A stretch of DNA of 64,000 nucleotides from Sunxiuqinia indica (GCF_009847015.1 NZ_WVEM01000002.1:186001-250000), one strand, 5' to 3'. Counted from the first letter of the stretch, positions 45,350 to 54,286 are shown. Notes: a model not told the origin generated them from the letters alone. A program made the numbers and translations.

Positions 45350-45970
45350 TTAAAAATTATATCCAAAATGCAGTCCTGGTTCTCCAATAAAGAACTTTGA
45401 CCACCTATCGTCAACTTGCTTAAATGAATCAGGCATTTTTGTGTGGTATGGTCGTTGAGTTATGGCAATTGATGGTTCTATGAAAAATCTGTCATTAAAA
45501 AGTTTGAAGTGGTAACCAACTCTGTACGTGTTGAAAATCTGAAAACCATTATCAACCTTGTTACCGTTGTCATCCACAAATGTTTGCCAAGCGTTCATTA
45601 CGTGAACACCAGCGTAAAGTCCTTTCCATACAAATTTCTGATACGCAAGTGCAAAGCCATATTCACGAATATAACCCGGAAATTTTTCATCAGGTGATTC
45701 ATATGATTTTCCGTAAGGAATGCCAAGAGGCCAACCATATTTCCAGGTTTTTAGTTCTATTGAAATTACATCACTTCCTGTAATTCGATAGCCTATGTTC
45801 AGTTGAATAAAATCAGGTCTGTTTTTAGGAGCTAAATTGCCCAACATAAATAGCGTACTACCAATAAAATATTTTTTATAGGTGCTATCTTGTTTTGTGC
45901 ACTGAGCATTCACCTGAAAACTGCTCGTCAGAAATAGGACAAGTCCAATCGTTAAAATTTTCTTTTGCAT
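45350..45970 (-). CDS. Predicted outer-membrane protein next to a Crp/Fnr regulator
   Basis: A 206-residue protein with signal peptide MQKKILTIGLVLFLTSSFQVNA. The mature part is strand-rich (FIGSTLFMLGNL, DFIQLNIGYRITGSDVISIELKTWKYGWPLGIP, YAGVHVMNAWQTF) and ends with FHFGYNF-like LHFGYNF, an outer-membrane barrel pattern. Its family is not recognised. It has a TAATTTTG box just upstream on its strand. The gene upstream in the same direction is a Crp/Fnr-type regulator, which may control it. Confidence 0.75.
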   Translation of the reverse strand: MQKKILTIGLVLFLTSSFQVNAQCTKQDSTYKKYFIGSTLFMLGNLAPKNRPDFIQLNIGYRITGSDVISIELKTWKYGWPLGIPYGKSYESPDEKFPGYIREYGFALAYQKFVWKGLYAGVHVMNAWQTFVDDNGNKVDNGFQIFNTYRVGYHFKLFNDRFFIEPSIAITQRPYHTKMPDSFKQVDDRWSKFFIGEPGLHFGYNF

Positions 45971-45998
45971 ATCTCTATTTGATTATTACACGATACTG

Positions 45999-46006
45999 CA
46001 AAATTA
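45999..46006 (-). promoter_or_regulatory. Candidate -7 box for the outer-membrane protein gene
   Basis: TAATTTTG on the minus strand (reading 46006 to 45999) matches TAnnTTTG exactly, 29 nt before the start codon. No good -33 TTTG is seen. Confidence 0.4.
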
Positions 46007-46052
46007 AATTCGTGGGGTGTTTGAATTCGTTCACTTAAGTTAAGAAATGAAC

Positions 46053-46634
46053 TTAGCCCTTATTTTTCTTTAAAATCCTTGCTCTTAGCCTGCTTAATGA
46101 CTGTGGTTTGATACCTAAATAACTTGCCAACTGATGTTGCGGAACACGTTGAATTAGGTCTGGTCTTTTTTGTAAGAGATTTAAATATCGCTGTTCAGGG
46201 GAAGATGTTTTATACTCATCAAAATTGATTTGTTGCTTTGCTAAAAGTTCTTCTGATAAAACTCTGCAAAGCGTTTCAAATTTTGGGAATTTCTTAAAAA
46301 TATCTACTTCCATTTCAGGATCTGCAATGGTTAGTATCGAGTCTTCAACACAAGAGATGAAATATTCGGAAGGGGTTTTGTTGATGACGCAATGTGGTGT
46401 CAAGCCTTCCATTTCGGTATAGAAAGCGGTTGTTTTTTCTTCTCCGTCAATAACGTAGTAGGTGCGGATGCACCCTTTTAAAACAAAATAGCCATCATTT
46501 GACTTTTGTCCTTCTTTTAAAAGAGTCGTTCCTTTTTTTGCTGAGCGAAATATGTTTAGAGAAACGATTGCATTCTTTTCATCTTCTGTAAGAGTAACGT
46601 ATTTTGATATAAAGCCAAATAGTAAGTCTTGCAT
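46053..46634 (-). CDS. Crp/Fnr-family transcriptional regulator
   Basis: A 193-residue regulator. The cNMP-binding fold (about 20-115) has KKGTTLLKEGQKSNDGYFVLKGCIRTYYVIDGEEKTTAFYTEME. A helix-turn-helix (about 155-190, VPQHQLASYLGIKPQSLSRLRARILKK) follows. The Fnr iron-sulfur cysteines are absent and the cAMP pocket is not conserved, so the ligand is unknown. It belongs to the abundant Bacteroidota group often seen beside small surface-protein genes, as here. Confidence 0.88.
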   Translation of the reverse strand: MQDLLFGFISKYVTLTEDEKNAIVSLNIFRSAKKGTTLLKEGQKSNDGYFVLKGCIRTYYVIDGEEKTTAFYTEMEGLTPHCVINKTPSEYFISCVEDSILTIADPEMEVDIFKKFPKFETLCRVLSEELLAKQQINFDEYKTSSPEQRYLNLLQKRPDLIQRVPQHQLASYLGIKPQSLSRLRARILKKNKG

Positions 46635-46741
46635 TGTTTTGTTGTTGTTACTGTCGTTTTTTTAAACTTGCCACCAACGTTTTTGTGTGGGAAATTACGT
46701 GTTTGTTAGCTTTGATTTAGCGAAGCAATTTTTTATCTCGG

Positions 46742-46766
46742 TGTATGTCCCGTATGGGCATGTACA
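46742..46766. promoter_or_regulatory. Hairpin/inverted repeat upstream of the Crp/Fnr-type gene
   Basis: TGTATGTCCC pairs with GGG(C)ATGTACA across a GTAT loop, with one bulged C and two G-U pairs. It has no T-run. It lies about 110 nt upstream of the regulator start and could be an operator or part of an RNA leader. Confidence 0.3.
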
Positions 46767-46847
46767 CACTTTACTGAAAGCTCCGAAAAAATGTTTAAAA
46801 TACAAATTTTTAGTGTTAAACAATAAAGTGATGCATGAAATTATTCC

Positions 46848-47533
46848 AGAGGCATCGCCGTCGGCAAGCCTTTGGCGGCCGATGGGTGTAAGTCCCTTAT
46901 GCGCAGGAGTAACGTCTTGAAGCATTAGCAAGTGGCAAGCTGGTTTACCGTGAGGTATGCAGTGAGGGTTATTTGTGATTGATTAATGAGCAAATAAATT
47001 CAACCGGCCAACTCCGGTACTGACGAATAGTGAACGAATGTTGTTTTCGAAGAAAACCAATGATCCGGTGGATCATTGATGAGAGAAGAGCGAAGCGGTT
47101 GATATGAGGCTATGAGGTGGGATGAGCAAGCACATCATTGTGACGTCCGAAACATTCAGCAATGAATGAGTGCCAAAATAGTAGATCAGGCAGCGATTGG
47201 AGGAAGGAAGATGCTCTTACCTGGGGAGGTCTCATCGGTTTTAGGACTGATGAGAAGTCAGCAGAGGCCATAGTAGGCTTTGGAAACGAGCCGTCACAGA
47301 AAAGGCGGAGGACTCACAGAAAAGCTGAAGGGCTGAACGTTGGGCTGTCCAAAATTCGATATGGAAGCTTGAGTTTTCTCATCTAGTCATATCCTAAATT
47401 CGGGCATAGCTATCATGGTGAAAAGAGCTTGATATTGATGCTTAACGAACCGCCGTATATGTTCCCGAGCTATTGAGAAGGGAAGGAGCGGAGCTCGCGT
47501 ACGCTGTGGTGGTGTCGTTAGTTTGTACTCAAT
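46848..47533 (+). mobile_element. ORF-less group II intron remnant
   Basis: The sequence has the look of bacterial group II intron RNA: GGGTGTAAGTCCC near the start (about 46885), long purine-rich domain I, and a stretch CGAGCCGTCACAGAAAAGGC (about 47287) like introns I recall from Bacteroidota. A domain V-like segment starts GAACCGCCGTATA (about 47447) but is interrupted before the matching CGTACG (about 47498), and a domain VI-like tail ends near GTACTCAAT (47525-47533). The reverse transcriptase ORF is missing. Boundaries are approximate, especially the 5' end. A 74-codon frame inside (47162-47386) is probably intron RNA, not protein. Confidence 0.65.
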
Positions 47534-47728
47534 GGAATTCAAAGGAAAAGTTAATTGATCTATACCTTTGAAAAAAAGCTCCATCTGCTGCGGTAACTTT
47601 GCGGTGGTGTTAGATAAAATCTAACTCTCATATTAAGGACTGCAGATATATTGAGTATAAGCCAGAGAGTATTTAGGGCAGAACCCATTATCACGATGTT
47701 CGCGAGTCAATGCGGAGCATAAATCAAA

Positions 47729-47923
47729 ATGTTTATGCAAGTATATGGAATTGGATTATCGATGGAAAAGTTTGATGTAAACTTTATCGGACTCAATGGA
47801 AAGGCAAAGAACAAACAAGTGAATAACAGTTTGGGTGCAATTTCCAAATTCTTAATGGCTCTACCCGACGACTGTATTCTGTGTGAGCATACAGGCGTTG
47901 CAACTTCACTTAGGTCGAACTGA
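47729..47923 (+). pseudogene. Truncated IS110-family transposase
   Basis: About 64 codons. MQVYGIGLSMEKFDVNFI (from the second Met) and the later AISKFLMALPDDCILCEHTGV match the N-terminal DEDD domain of IS110 transposases (YGIDxSKxKFDV ... E.TGVY). The first catalytic Asp is Gly (YGIG instead of YGID), and the match ends after HTGV, where about 270 residues should follow. It is a dead fragment. It lies 195 nt downstream of the intron remnant, so the intron may have entered a copy of this element. Confidence 0.7.
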
Positions 47924-48011
47924 CGTTAAAGATAAAAATGAGTGCAAGCGCAACTTTTATTGAATCAACCTGTCTTTAACTATAGAATACAATAATTAAA
48001 AAACGGAAAAC

Positions 48012-48716
48012 ATGAAAGTAGGATTTATAAGTCTAATGGCCGTGATGGCCTTAATCATTTCGATGGGCGCCAATGCCGAAACAGAATTTAGAAAGGTGGA
48101 CTCATTCTCCGAAATAGCCATTCGGATTCCGGCAAAAGTGTATGTTGAGCAAGGGAGCGAGCAATCTATCGAAGTCGTTGCCAAATCGTCGACACTGGAG
48201 GAAATTATCACCGAAGTAAAAGGTCGTGAGTTGATCGTTCGGTTTGCAGCAAAAAACTATTTGTGGAAAAGTTTTACTCCCGGTAAAATTGAAATCTATA
48301 TCACGGTTCCCGAAATTGATGCACTGTCGCTTTCCGGATCGGGTGATATTATAAATGACGGACCAATTGAAAGCCGTATTTTGGATTTGTCAGTTAGCGG
48401 GAGTGGTGATATTCTACTTGAAGACTTAAAAGCAGAACGTGTAAAAGCCACCATTTCAGGGAGTGGCGACATTACCCTTGAAGGTACTGAAATGGCTGAT
48501 GACTTATCAGTTAATATTTCCGGGTCGGGTGATTTTAAAGGAATTGATTTTGAGGTGAAAGATGCTATTGTCAAGATCATTGGGTCGGGCGGTGCTTTTG
48601 TTAATGCCGAGAAACATTTAGAAGTACGTATTGCCGGTTCAGGAGATGTTACTTATAAAGGTAGTCCGCTGATTGATCAAGGAGTAGTTGGCTCGGGCAA
48701 GGTGAAAGAATACTAA
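48012..48716 (+). CDS. Exported DUF2807 (GIN-domain) adhesin-like protein
   Basis: A 234-residue protein with signal peptide MKVGFISLMAVMALIISMGANA. A DUF2807 beta-helix with repeated SGSGD rungs follows: LSLSGSGDI, LSVSGSGDI, ATISGSGDI, VNISGSGDF, IIGSGGAF, VRIAGSGDV and the final VVGSGKV. The opening FRKVDSFSEIAIRIPAKVYVEQGSEQSIEVVA is the usual family lead. It is predicted to be periplasmic or surface-exposed. Its function is unproven; auto-transporter-like adhesins share the fold. Confidence 0.9.
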   Translation: MKVGFISLMAVMALIISMGANAETEFRKVDSFSEIAIRIPAKVYVEQGSEQSIEVVAKSSTLEEIITEVKGRELIVRFAAKNYLWKSFTPGKIEIYITVPEIDALSLSGSGDIINDGPIESRILDLSVSGSGDILLEDLKAERVKATISGSGDITLEGTEMADDLSVNISGSGDFKGIDFEVKDAIVKIIGSGGAFVNAEKHLEVRIAGSGDVTYKGSPLIDQGVVGSGKVKEY

Positions 48717-48730
48717 ACAGGCATCTGACA

Positions 48731-48770
48731 AAAAAAGTCACTCCAGCCGATGAGCTGGAGTGACTTTTTA
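48731..48770. terminator. Bidirectional terminator between DUF2807 and collagen-like lipoprotein genes
   Basis: A perfect 16-bp stem (48732-48747 with 48754-48769), loop CGATGA, with A and T runs inside the stem ends. It serves both convergent genes. Confidence 0.92.
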
Positions 48771-48792
48771 CATTTAAGGAATTAGACGTTCG

Positions 48793-49332
48793 CTATTTGA
48801 TTGAGATCTTTTTAACCGATTTTGAGGTCATTTCCATCGATTTCATCACGGCGTTCATATCTTTGATGTCGATCGATTTTGTGGAGGCCCAGGCAGCTGG
48901 GAGCACTGCAATCCGGAAAGTCTGGTTTTGGGTCTCTTCAGGAAGCAAGTTACCAACAGTTTCTTCAATAAATACTCGAACGTCGTAAACGGTATGGTCA
49001 AAATTGTACTGAATGACACCGTCGTTTAAAACAACTGTTTGAGGTAATGCCCGCCAAACATCAACTGTTTCTCCTCCGTAGTCCACTTGTTCCCATAGGA
49101 TGTAGACCATGACAATGTCGGTTGAATAAATCTCGAAGTTGCTGGGGAACGAGTATGATAAGCTAAATTCATTAGCGTTCGTGAAGTCGTCTGTAAATTC
49201 AAAAATATTTCCTTGAATATTTACACCGTCTTCTCCATCGATTCCATCATATCCGGGAGGCCCCATTGGTCCTTCACAGGATGTCATGACCGCTAAGGCA
49301 ATTAATAAAATAATACTTGTAACTGTTTTCAT
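48793..49332 (-). CDS. Lipoprotein with short collagen-like Gly-X-Y stretch
   Basis: A 179-residue lipoprotein (MKTVTSIILLIALAVMTSC, Cys19) directly followed by EGPMGPPGYDGIDGEDG, five to six Gly-X-Y triplets of the bacterial collagen kind. The rest (about 38-165) is a beta-rich domain with FEFTDDFTNANEFSLSY and VRVFIEETVGNL. It is a widespread Bacteroidota type of unknown role, probably surface-exposed. It has a clean terminator in common with the DUF2807 gene. Confidence 0.85.
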   Translation of the reverse strand: MKTVTSIILLIALAVMTSCEGPMGPPGYDGIDGEDGVNIQGNIFEFTDDFTNANEFSLSYSFPSNFEIYSTDIVMVYILWEQVDYGGETVDVWRALPQTVVLNDGVIQYNFDHTVYDVRVFIEETVGNLLPEETQNQTFRIAVLPAAWASTKSIDIKDMNAVMKSMEMTSKSVKKISIK

Positions 49333-49423
49333 GATTTTATCTTTTTATGTGAATTTTTAATTGTCAAAACAAGATTGATGCCAGAAGGTTAAGGACTCGT
49401 TGAAACACTCGTTTTTTGTGAGC

Positions 49424-49858
49424 TTAAGTCAAAATATCAACTAAGCGAATGTCGAAGGCCAATACGGCAAAAGGAGGTATTTTATTGTTTGTTCCTTTTC
49501 GTCCCCAGCCCAGATCCGAAGGAACCCAGAATTTGTAGCGACTGCCTTTGTTCATCATCAGAAGTCCTTCTTGCAATCCCTCAATCAGTTCCTCAATTTT
49601 TACATCGTCGGGTTTGTTTTGGCGGTAGGTATCTTCTAGTATTGTCCCGTTTAACAAGAGTGCCCGCTGGTGAATCAGCACGGTATCAAATTCCGATGGC
49701 TTTTGTCCGTCCACCTCTTCAATGATTTTATACTGAAGCCCACTGGCTGTTTTCAGCACGCCTTCTTTTTGTGCATTCTGAAGCAGAAAATCTTCACCTA
49801 TTTTCTGGTTGTAACCCGCCGAACTTTTGCTTTTCCCTTTTTTCTCTCGTTTTGCCAC
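49424..49858 (-). CDS. FKBP-type peptidyl-prolyl isomerase
   Basis: A 144-residue protein with a Lys-rich N-terminus (about 1-12) and no signal peptide. The region DFLLQNAQKEGVLKTASGLQYKIIEE is the lead of FkpA/Mip-like proteins. The FKBP domain (about 35-143) has FDTVLIHQRALLLNGTILEDTY, EGLLMMNKGSRYKFWVPSDLGWG, and IPPFAVLAFDIRLVDI. It accelerates proline cis-trans isomerisation. It lies 88 nt after the pmbA-like gene in the same direction. Confidence 0.88.
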   Translation of the reverse strand: MAKREKKGKSKSSAGYNQKIGEDFLLQNAQKEGVLKTASGLQYKIIEEVDGQKPSEFDTVLIHQRALLLNGTILEDTYRQNKPDDVKIEELIEGLQEGLLMMNKGSRYKFWVPSDLGWGRKGTNNKIPPFAVLAFDIRLVDILT

Positions 49859-49946
49859 TGCTTTTTTTCTTCAAAAATAGAAAAGAAAACCTCCTCCTGC
49901 GAAAGGAAAAGGTTTTTCTATGATTGTCTGTCTATTTCTTTTGGAC

Positions 49947-51263
49947 TTAACTACCGCTAAAATCAACTCCTTTAAATAACATGGACGGTGTTTGCCAGGA
50001 TGAAATCGGGTTCGGATCTGTTCCAACTTCTGCCAGGTTCATCCACAGCTCTTTCATATTTCCACTGATGTTCATTTCGGAAACCGGCTTGATGATTTCT
50101 CCATCTTCAACCAGAAAACCATCTATCCCATAGGAGAAATCTCCGGTTGATCCATTCGTGTTTCCACCGTTAAAACCAGTAACCAGAATCCCCTTTTTCA
50201 TGCTTTTCACAAGTGCTTGAAGATCCTTGTCGCCGCTCTCAAAAATTAAATTCGAAGAGTCTCCGGTTGTCGGTTCCATCTCCAGTTTTTTCGCGTAGTA
50301 GGTGTCAATGTAGTATGTGCCGAGTACGCCATGTTCAAATACCTCGCGTTTTTTTAAAGCCAGCCCTTCGCTATCGAATAGTTGCGAGCCCAGCCCGCCC
50401 TGGATAAACGGATCGTCGGTTAATGTAAGTTTTTCAGACGCTACTTTTTCTCCGACTTTATCAATCAAAAAAGAGTTTTTCTGCTGAATATTGTAACCGT
50501 CCAACGCGCTTAGTAAGGGATGAAACAACCGGCCAACAGCCCTGTTTTCAACAAGCATGTCGTATTTCCCAGAGCTGATTTTCTGCTGTCCAATCTTTTT
50601 TAGCACGCGATCGAGGGCAACTGATCCAATATTTGATTTTTGCAGTTGATCGAACAAAATAGCCCGTTCGCGCCAGGCGTCACTTGGACGCGCATCTCCA
50701 CCATCAACCGATACGGAGGCTCCCAGGCTAAATGAGCTGTTTTTTGTTTCGCCTTCAAAACCATTGCTGGTGACCATCAGTCGGCTGCTTGTTTTATCGG
50801 AGTAACTTGCCGATACCGAGATGATGCGTTCATCTTTGTTTAAAGCTTCTTTTTCAATTTGAAAAGCCAGGTCAACTTTGTTTTTTGGATCAATATTGTC
50901 GTAGGAAGCATCCTCAGTTCCAAGATCTTCTCCATCGCCTTGATAATATAAATTTGGATCGGGCAATGAGCGATATGGGTCGGGAGACAAATAGTTGGTG
51001 GCGGCAATTGCTTGTTCAATGAAGCGGGAAAGTTCTGTCTTCTCCAGCCGATTGGTTCGGTGCGACGAATATTTATTGTCAACGTACAACCGGATACTCA
51101 AATTGCTTTCAATCGCTTCTTTCAGCGTGTCTATTTTTTGTTCGCGAACATCAACATTGCTGCTTTTGCTTTGCGAAATAATAATGCTGACTTGGTCGGC
51201 TCCACTGTCCAATGCATGTTGCATGGCCCATTTTGCCAGGCTGTATTTTTCTTCTTGTGTCAT
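49947..51263 (-). CDS. pmbA: TldE/PmbA-family metalloprotease partner
   Basis: 438 residues from ATG 51263 (MTQEEKYSLAKWAM); a TTG/ATG-type start 15 codons earlier is less likely. It matches TldE/PmbA: VDVREQKIDTLKEAIESNLSIRLYVDNKYSS, GYNIQQKNSFLIDKVGEKV, FDSEGLALKKREVFEHGVL, and GDFSYGIDGFLVEDGEIIKPVSEMNISGN. TldE lacks the metal-binding HEXXXH and works as a heterodimer with TldD on unfolded peptides, as known for microcin B17 processing. It has no signal peptide, whereas its TldD partner has one. Confidence 0.9.
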   Translation of the reverse strand: MTQEEKYSLAKWAMQHALDSGADQVSIIISQSKSSNVDVREQKIDTLKEAIESNLSIRLYVDNKYSSHRTNRLEKTELSRFIEQAIAATNYLSPDPYRSLPDPNLYYQGDGEDLGTEDASYDNIDPKNKVDLAFQIEKEALNKDERIISVSASYSDKTSSRLMVTSNGFEGETKNSSFSLGASVSVDGGDARPSDAWRERAILFDQLQKSNIGSVALDRVLKKIGQQKISSGKYDMLVENRAVGRLFHPLLSALDGYNIQQKNSFLIDKVGEKVASEKLTLTDDPFIQGGLGSQLFDSEGLALKKREVFEHGVLGTYYIDTYYAKKLEMEPTTGDSSNLIFESGDKDLQALVKSMKKGILVTGFNGGNTNGSTGDFSYGIDGFLVEDGEIIKPVSEMNISGNMKELWMNLAEVGTDPNPISSWQTPSMLFKGVDFSGS

Positions 51264-51297
51264 TTTAATTCCTTTTTTCTGAATGATTGAACTTGAT

Positions 51298-52824
51298 TTA
51301 GCTAACACCTCCCACGGTGAGTTTTTTCACCAAAACGGTAGGCAATCCGCAGGTTACCGGAACCGATTGGCCGGATTTTCCACAGGTCCAGGTGCCGTTG
51401 TCGATTTTGTAGTCGGTGGCACACATCGTAATATCGGCTAATGCTTGCGGTCCGTTACCAATAATGTTGATATCTTTAATCGGACGCGTTAGTTTCCCAT
51501 TTTCGATCAGGTAGCCTGCTTTAACAAAGAAGGTGAAATCGCCGGCTCCGATCTTAACTTCGCCATTGCTGAAATTATCCACATAAATGCCTTGTTTCAC
51601 ATTGGTGATGATGTCATCTTTTGAGTGAGGTCCAACTTCCATATAAGTTGCTCGCATGCGCGGTAGGGGCATATGACGGAAAGATTCTCTCCTTCCATTT
51701 CCGGTTGGGTTTACCTGGTAATGTTTCGAGCTAATTCGGTCGTGCAGGTAGCTGTTAAGAACTCCGTCTTTAACCAGATAGGTTTTTTCGGTTGCATTTC
51801 CTTCGTCATCGGTATTCAACGATCCCCGGTTTTCAGGTAGTGTTCCATCATCTACAATGTTGACAAAATTTTCGGCTACCTTTTTGCCCATTTTGTCTGC
51901 AAAAATAGATGTTCCTTTTCTGTTGAAATCGGCTTCAAAAGTATGGCCAATGGCTTCGTGCAGCAAGATCCCAGAACCTCCCGCTCCCATGACAACAGGC
52001 ATTTCGCCGGCTTTTGGTTTGGTGGCTTCAAATAGGAGCGATGTCCGGTCGACAACCTCGGTGGCCAGCAAGCTCACAAGTTCATCATTTAAAAACTCAA
52101 AGCCTTTTCGGAACGAACGAGATGAATAAGCATTCTCAATTTTACCATCTTTTTCCATTACGCAAAATGCTCCTAAACTTACCATCGGGCGGTAATCGTA
52201 GGTGAGAATCCCTTCGGAGCTATAAAAAAGGACGTAGGCGGATTGGTCGCTCAGGTAGGCATTCACTTTTGATACGCGTGTGTCTTTAGCAAATACCTGA
52301 TCGTTCAAATTTTGGATGAACGGGATTTTCTCCTCTACCGTTGTCTCTTCCCACGATCGATCAATTTTATAGTAGTTTGAAGGAATAGCTTCTTTTATTT
52401 CTTGCGGCGATACCTTTACATTGCCCGTTGCAATATTGGCTGCCGTGTTCGCTGCTTTTATCAATGCTTCGGGCGTCACGGTTTCCGAATAGGCAAAGCC
52501 GGTTTGGTCTCCTTTTAAAACACGGATACCAACTCCAAAATCTACATTCGAATGCGCCCGGTTAACCTTGCCGTCTTCCAGCGATAGGCTGTTACTTAGT
52601 TTGTGTTCAAAAAACAGATCGGCATAATCGCCACCCTTGCTGAGCGATTTGGTAATGACTTTTTGAAGTAGCGTTATGTCGACGCCAAAATGATCAAGGT
52701 AAGCCTGAACTTCGGCAGAGGCTGAAGCACTCTGGCACGACTGGATAAAAGTGGGTAGGATCATGCTTCCTGCTACAGCCATACCCGATGATTTTAAAAA
52801 TTCTCTTCGGTCGATGTTTTTCAT
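51298..52824 (-). CDS. tldD: TldD-family metalloprotease with Tat signal
   Basis: A 508-residue protein. The N-terminus MKNIDRREFLKSSGMAVAGSMIL is a clear twin-arginine signal, ending near IQSC (Cys30), which could also be lipidated. The TldD domain carries the metal site HEAIGH (289-294) in GILLHEAIGHTFEADF, plus SLEDGKVNRAHSNVDFGVGIRVLKG and VTCGLPTVLVKKL at the end. It pairs with the pmbA-like gene, whose ATG is 35 nt after this stop. Export of TldD, cytosolic in E. coli, is the unusual point. Confidence 0.92.
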   Translation of the reverse strand: MKNIDRREFLKSSGMAVAGSMILPTFIQSCQSASASAEVQAYLDHFGVDITLLQKVITKSLSKGGDYADLFFEHKLSNSLSLEDGKVNRAHSNVDFGVGIRVLKGDQTGFAYSETVTPEALIKAANTAANIATGNVKVSPQEIKEAIPSNYYKIDRSWEETTVEEKIPFIQNLNDQVFAKDTRVSKVNAYLSDQSAYVLFYSSEGILTYDYRPMVSLGAFCVMEKDGKIENAYSSRSFRKGFEFLNDELVSLLATEVVDRTSLLFEATKPKAGEMPVVMGAGGSGILLHEAIGHTFEADFNRKGTSIFADKMGKKVAENFVNIVDDGTLPENRGSLNTDDEGNATEKTYLVKDGVLNSYLHDRISSKHYQVNPTGNGRRESFRHMPLPRMRATYMEVGPHSKDDIITNVKQGIYVDNFSNGEVKIGAGDFTFFVKAGYLIENGKLTRPIKDINIIGNGPQALADITMCATDYKIDNGTWTCGKSGQSVPVTCGLPTVLVKKLTVGGVS

Positions 52825-53266
52825 TGTGAAAAATTTATAAAGTTGTAAGTTGTCTTTTTAATAGATGAAATTAGATCAAAATAAGTCTGCATTGAGTATT
52901 TAAAATTACGAATAAAACATAAAAATAGCTTATCGTTTTTGAACTAAAATCATATTTGAAATTCTGCAACTGCTGGAGCCTTCGAATAGATCGGGTGCCC
53001 GATGAAAATAGGGGTTCTTGATAGGGAAATACTATTAATTTGAAATTTCTATTCGTTTTTACAAATATGGCTGTGAAAAAAAAGAGATCTTTTTTATCTT
53101 TCGGGCTCGTTTTGAATAGGGTGGTGGACAAAAATATATTCTTATATGAATTTTGTATTAACTTTTTACAATTTGCTGTACTTTTATTTATAATTTTGTC
53201 AGTTGGTTCTATTTTTGACGTCAAATTATCGAAAAAATATATCATTAACTTATAATTTGTAACACG
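52825..53266. other. Divergent intergenic region tldD / GSII gene
   Basis: 442 very AT-rich bases. A candidate -7 box lies at 53191-53198. A 124-codon minus-strand frame (52871-53245) consists of Phe/Lys/Asn-rich sequence without domain or signal and looks like an AT-rich artefact. No RNA gene or terminator seen. Confidence 0.5.
53191..53198 (+). promoter_or_regulatory. Candidate promoter of the type II glutamine synthetase
   Basis: TAATTTTG matches TAnnTTTG exactly. TTTG at 53172-53175 lies 15 nt upstream, shorter than the usual gap of about 19. The leader would be about 60 nt. Confidence 0.4.
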
Positions 53267-54286
53267 ATGAAGACAAAATTAGAGTACATCTGGTTGGACG
53301 GATACACGCCAACACAAACTTTAAGGGCAAAGACAAGAATTGCAAAAGATTTTAGCGGAAAATTGGAAGATTGCCCGGTATGGTCATTTGATGGATCTTC
53401 AACTCGACAAGCTGAAGGAGGAGATTCTGACTGTCTATTGAAACCAGTTGCAATTTATCCTGATCCAACTCGTAAAAATGCTTACGTTGTAATGACGGAA
53501 GTATTAAATGCAGATGGGACTCCACACGCTTCTAACGGACGTGCTCACATCGAAGACGAAGATGAAGATTTCTGGTTTGGTTTTGAACAAGAGTATTTCT
53601 TGATGGATCCTCAAACAAACAAACCTCTGGGATTTCCAGCTGATGGTTACCCAGCTCCACAAGGACCTTACTATTGTGGTGTAGGTGCACAACACTCATT
53701 TGGACGTGAATTGGTTGAAGAGCATTTCGATGTTTGTTTAGAAGCTGGTCTGAACGTTGAAGGTATCAATGCCGAGGTAGCTGCAGGACAGTGGGAATAC
53801 CAAATCTTTGCAAAAGGAGCTCACGATGCTGGTGACCAAATTTGGGTATCACGTTATTTCCTGGAAAAACTCGGTGAGAAATATGGTGTTGTTGTTGAAT
53901 GGCATCCAAAACCACTTGGAAAAGAGTTGGACTGGAATGGTTCAGGTATGCACGCAAACTTCTCTAATGGTTTAATGAGAACTTGTGCTGACAAAAAAGT
54001 TTTTGTAGCAATTTGCGAAGAATTTGGAAACCATATTGACGAATGTATTAGTGTTTACGGAGCCTATAACGACCAACGTTTAACTGGTCTTCATGAAACA
54101 GCTGCTATCACTGATTTCTCTTATGGAGTTTCTGACCGCGGTTCTTCTATCCGTATTCCTATTGGAACTGTTGAAGATGGCTGGAAAGGTCGTTTAGAAG
54201 ATCGTCGTCCATCATCAAATGGTGACCCATACAAGATTGCCGCTGTAATCATCAAAGTTACACATAAAGCAGTTGAGAAATTGTAA
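53267..54286 (+). CDS. Glutamine synthetase type II (eukaryotic-type)
   Basis: A 339-residue enzyme, typical GSII length, that makes glutamine from glutamate, ammonia and ATP. It shows EYIWLDGY, VWSFDGSSTRQAEGGDSD (ammonium-site loop), FGFEQEYFLMD (metal-binding Glu pair), GINAEVAAGQWEYQI, WNGSGMHANFS, GLHETAAITDFSYGVSDRGSSIRIP (ATP-site arginines) and LEDRRPSSNGDPYKIA. GSII is common in eukaryotes and patchy in bacteria. It is transcribed alone with its own promoter box and terminator. A GSI-like ligase and a GSIII lie within 8 kb. Confidence 0.93.
   Translation: MKTKLEYIWLDGYTPTQTLRAKTRIAKDFSGKLEDCPVWSFDGSSTRQAEGGDSDCLLKPVAIYPDPTRKNAYVVMTEVLNADGTPHASNGRAHIEDEDEDFWFGFEQEYFLMDPQTNKPLGFPADGYPAPQGPYYCGVGAQHSFGRELVEEHFDVCLEAGLNVEGINAEVAAGQWEYQIFAKGAHDAGDQIWVSRYFLEKLGEKYGVVVEWHPKPLGKELDWNGSGMHANFSNGLMRTCADKKVFVAICEEFGNHIDECISVYGAYNDQRLTGLHETAAITDFSYGVSDRGSSIRIPIGTVEDGWKGRLEDRRPSSNGDPYKIAAVIIKVTHKAVEKL

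Noticed and set aside
46687-46920. 77-codon plus frame before the intron
   Set aside because: No homology-like features; overlaps the promoter region of the Crp/Fnr-type gene and the intron 5' end.
47162-47386. 74-codon plus frame in the intron remnant
   Set aside because: It reads through intron domain sequence and has no reverse transcriptase motif; probably RNA structure only.
52871-53245. 124-codon minus-strand frame upstream of the GSII gene
   Set aside because: AT-rich Phe/Lys/Asn-type composition, no domain or signal peptide, and it covers the region where the GSII promoter must be.
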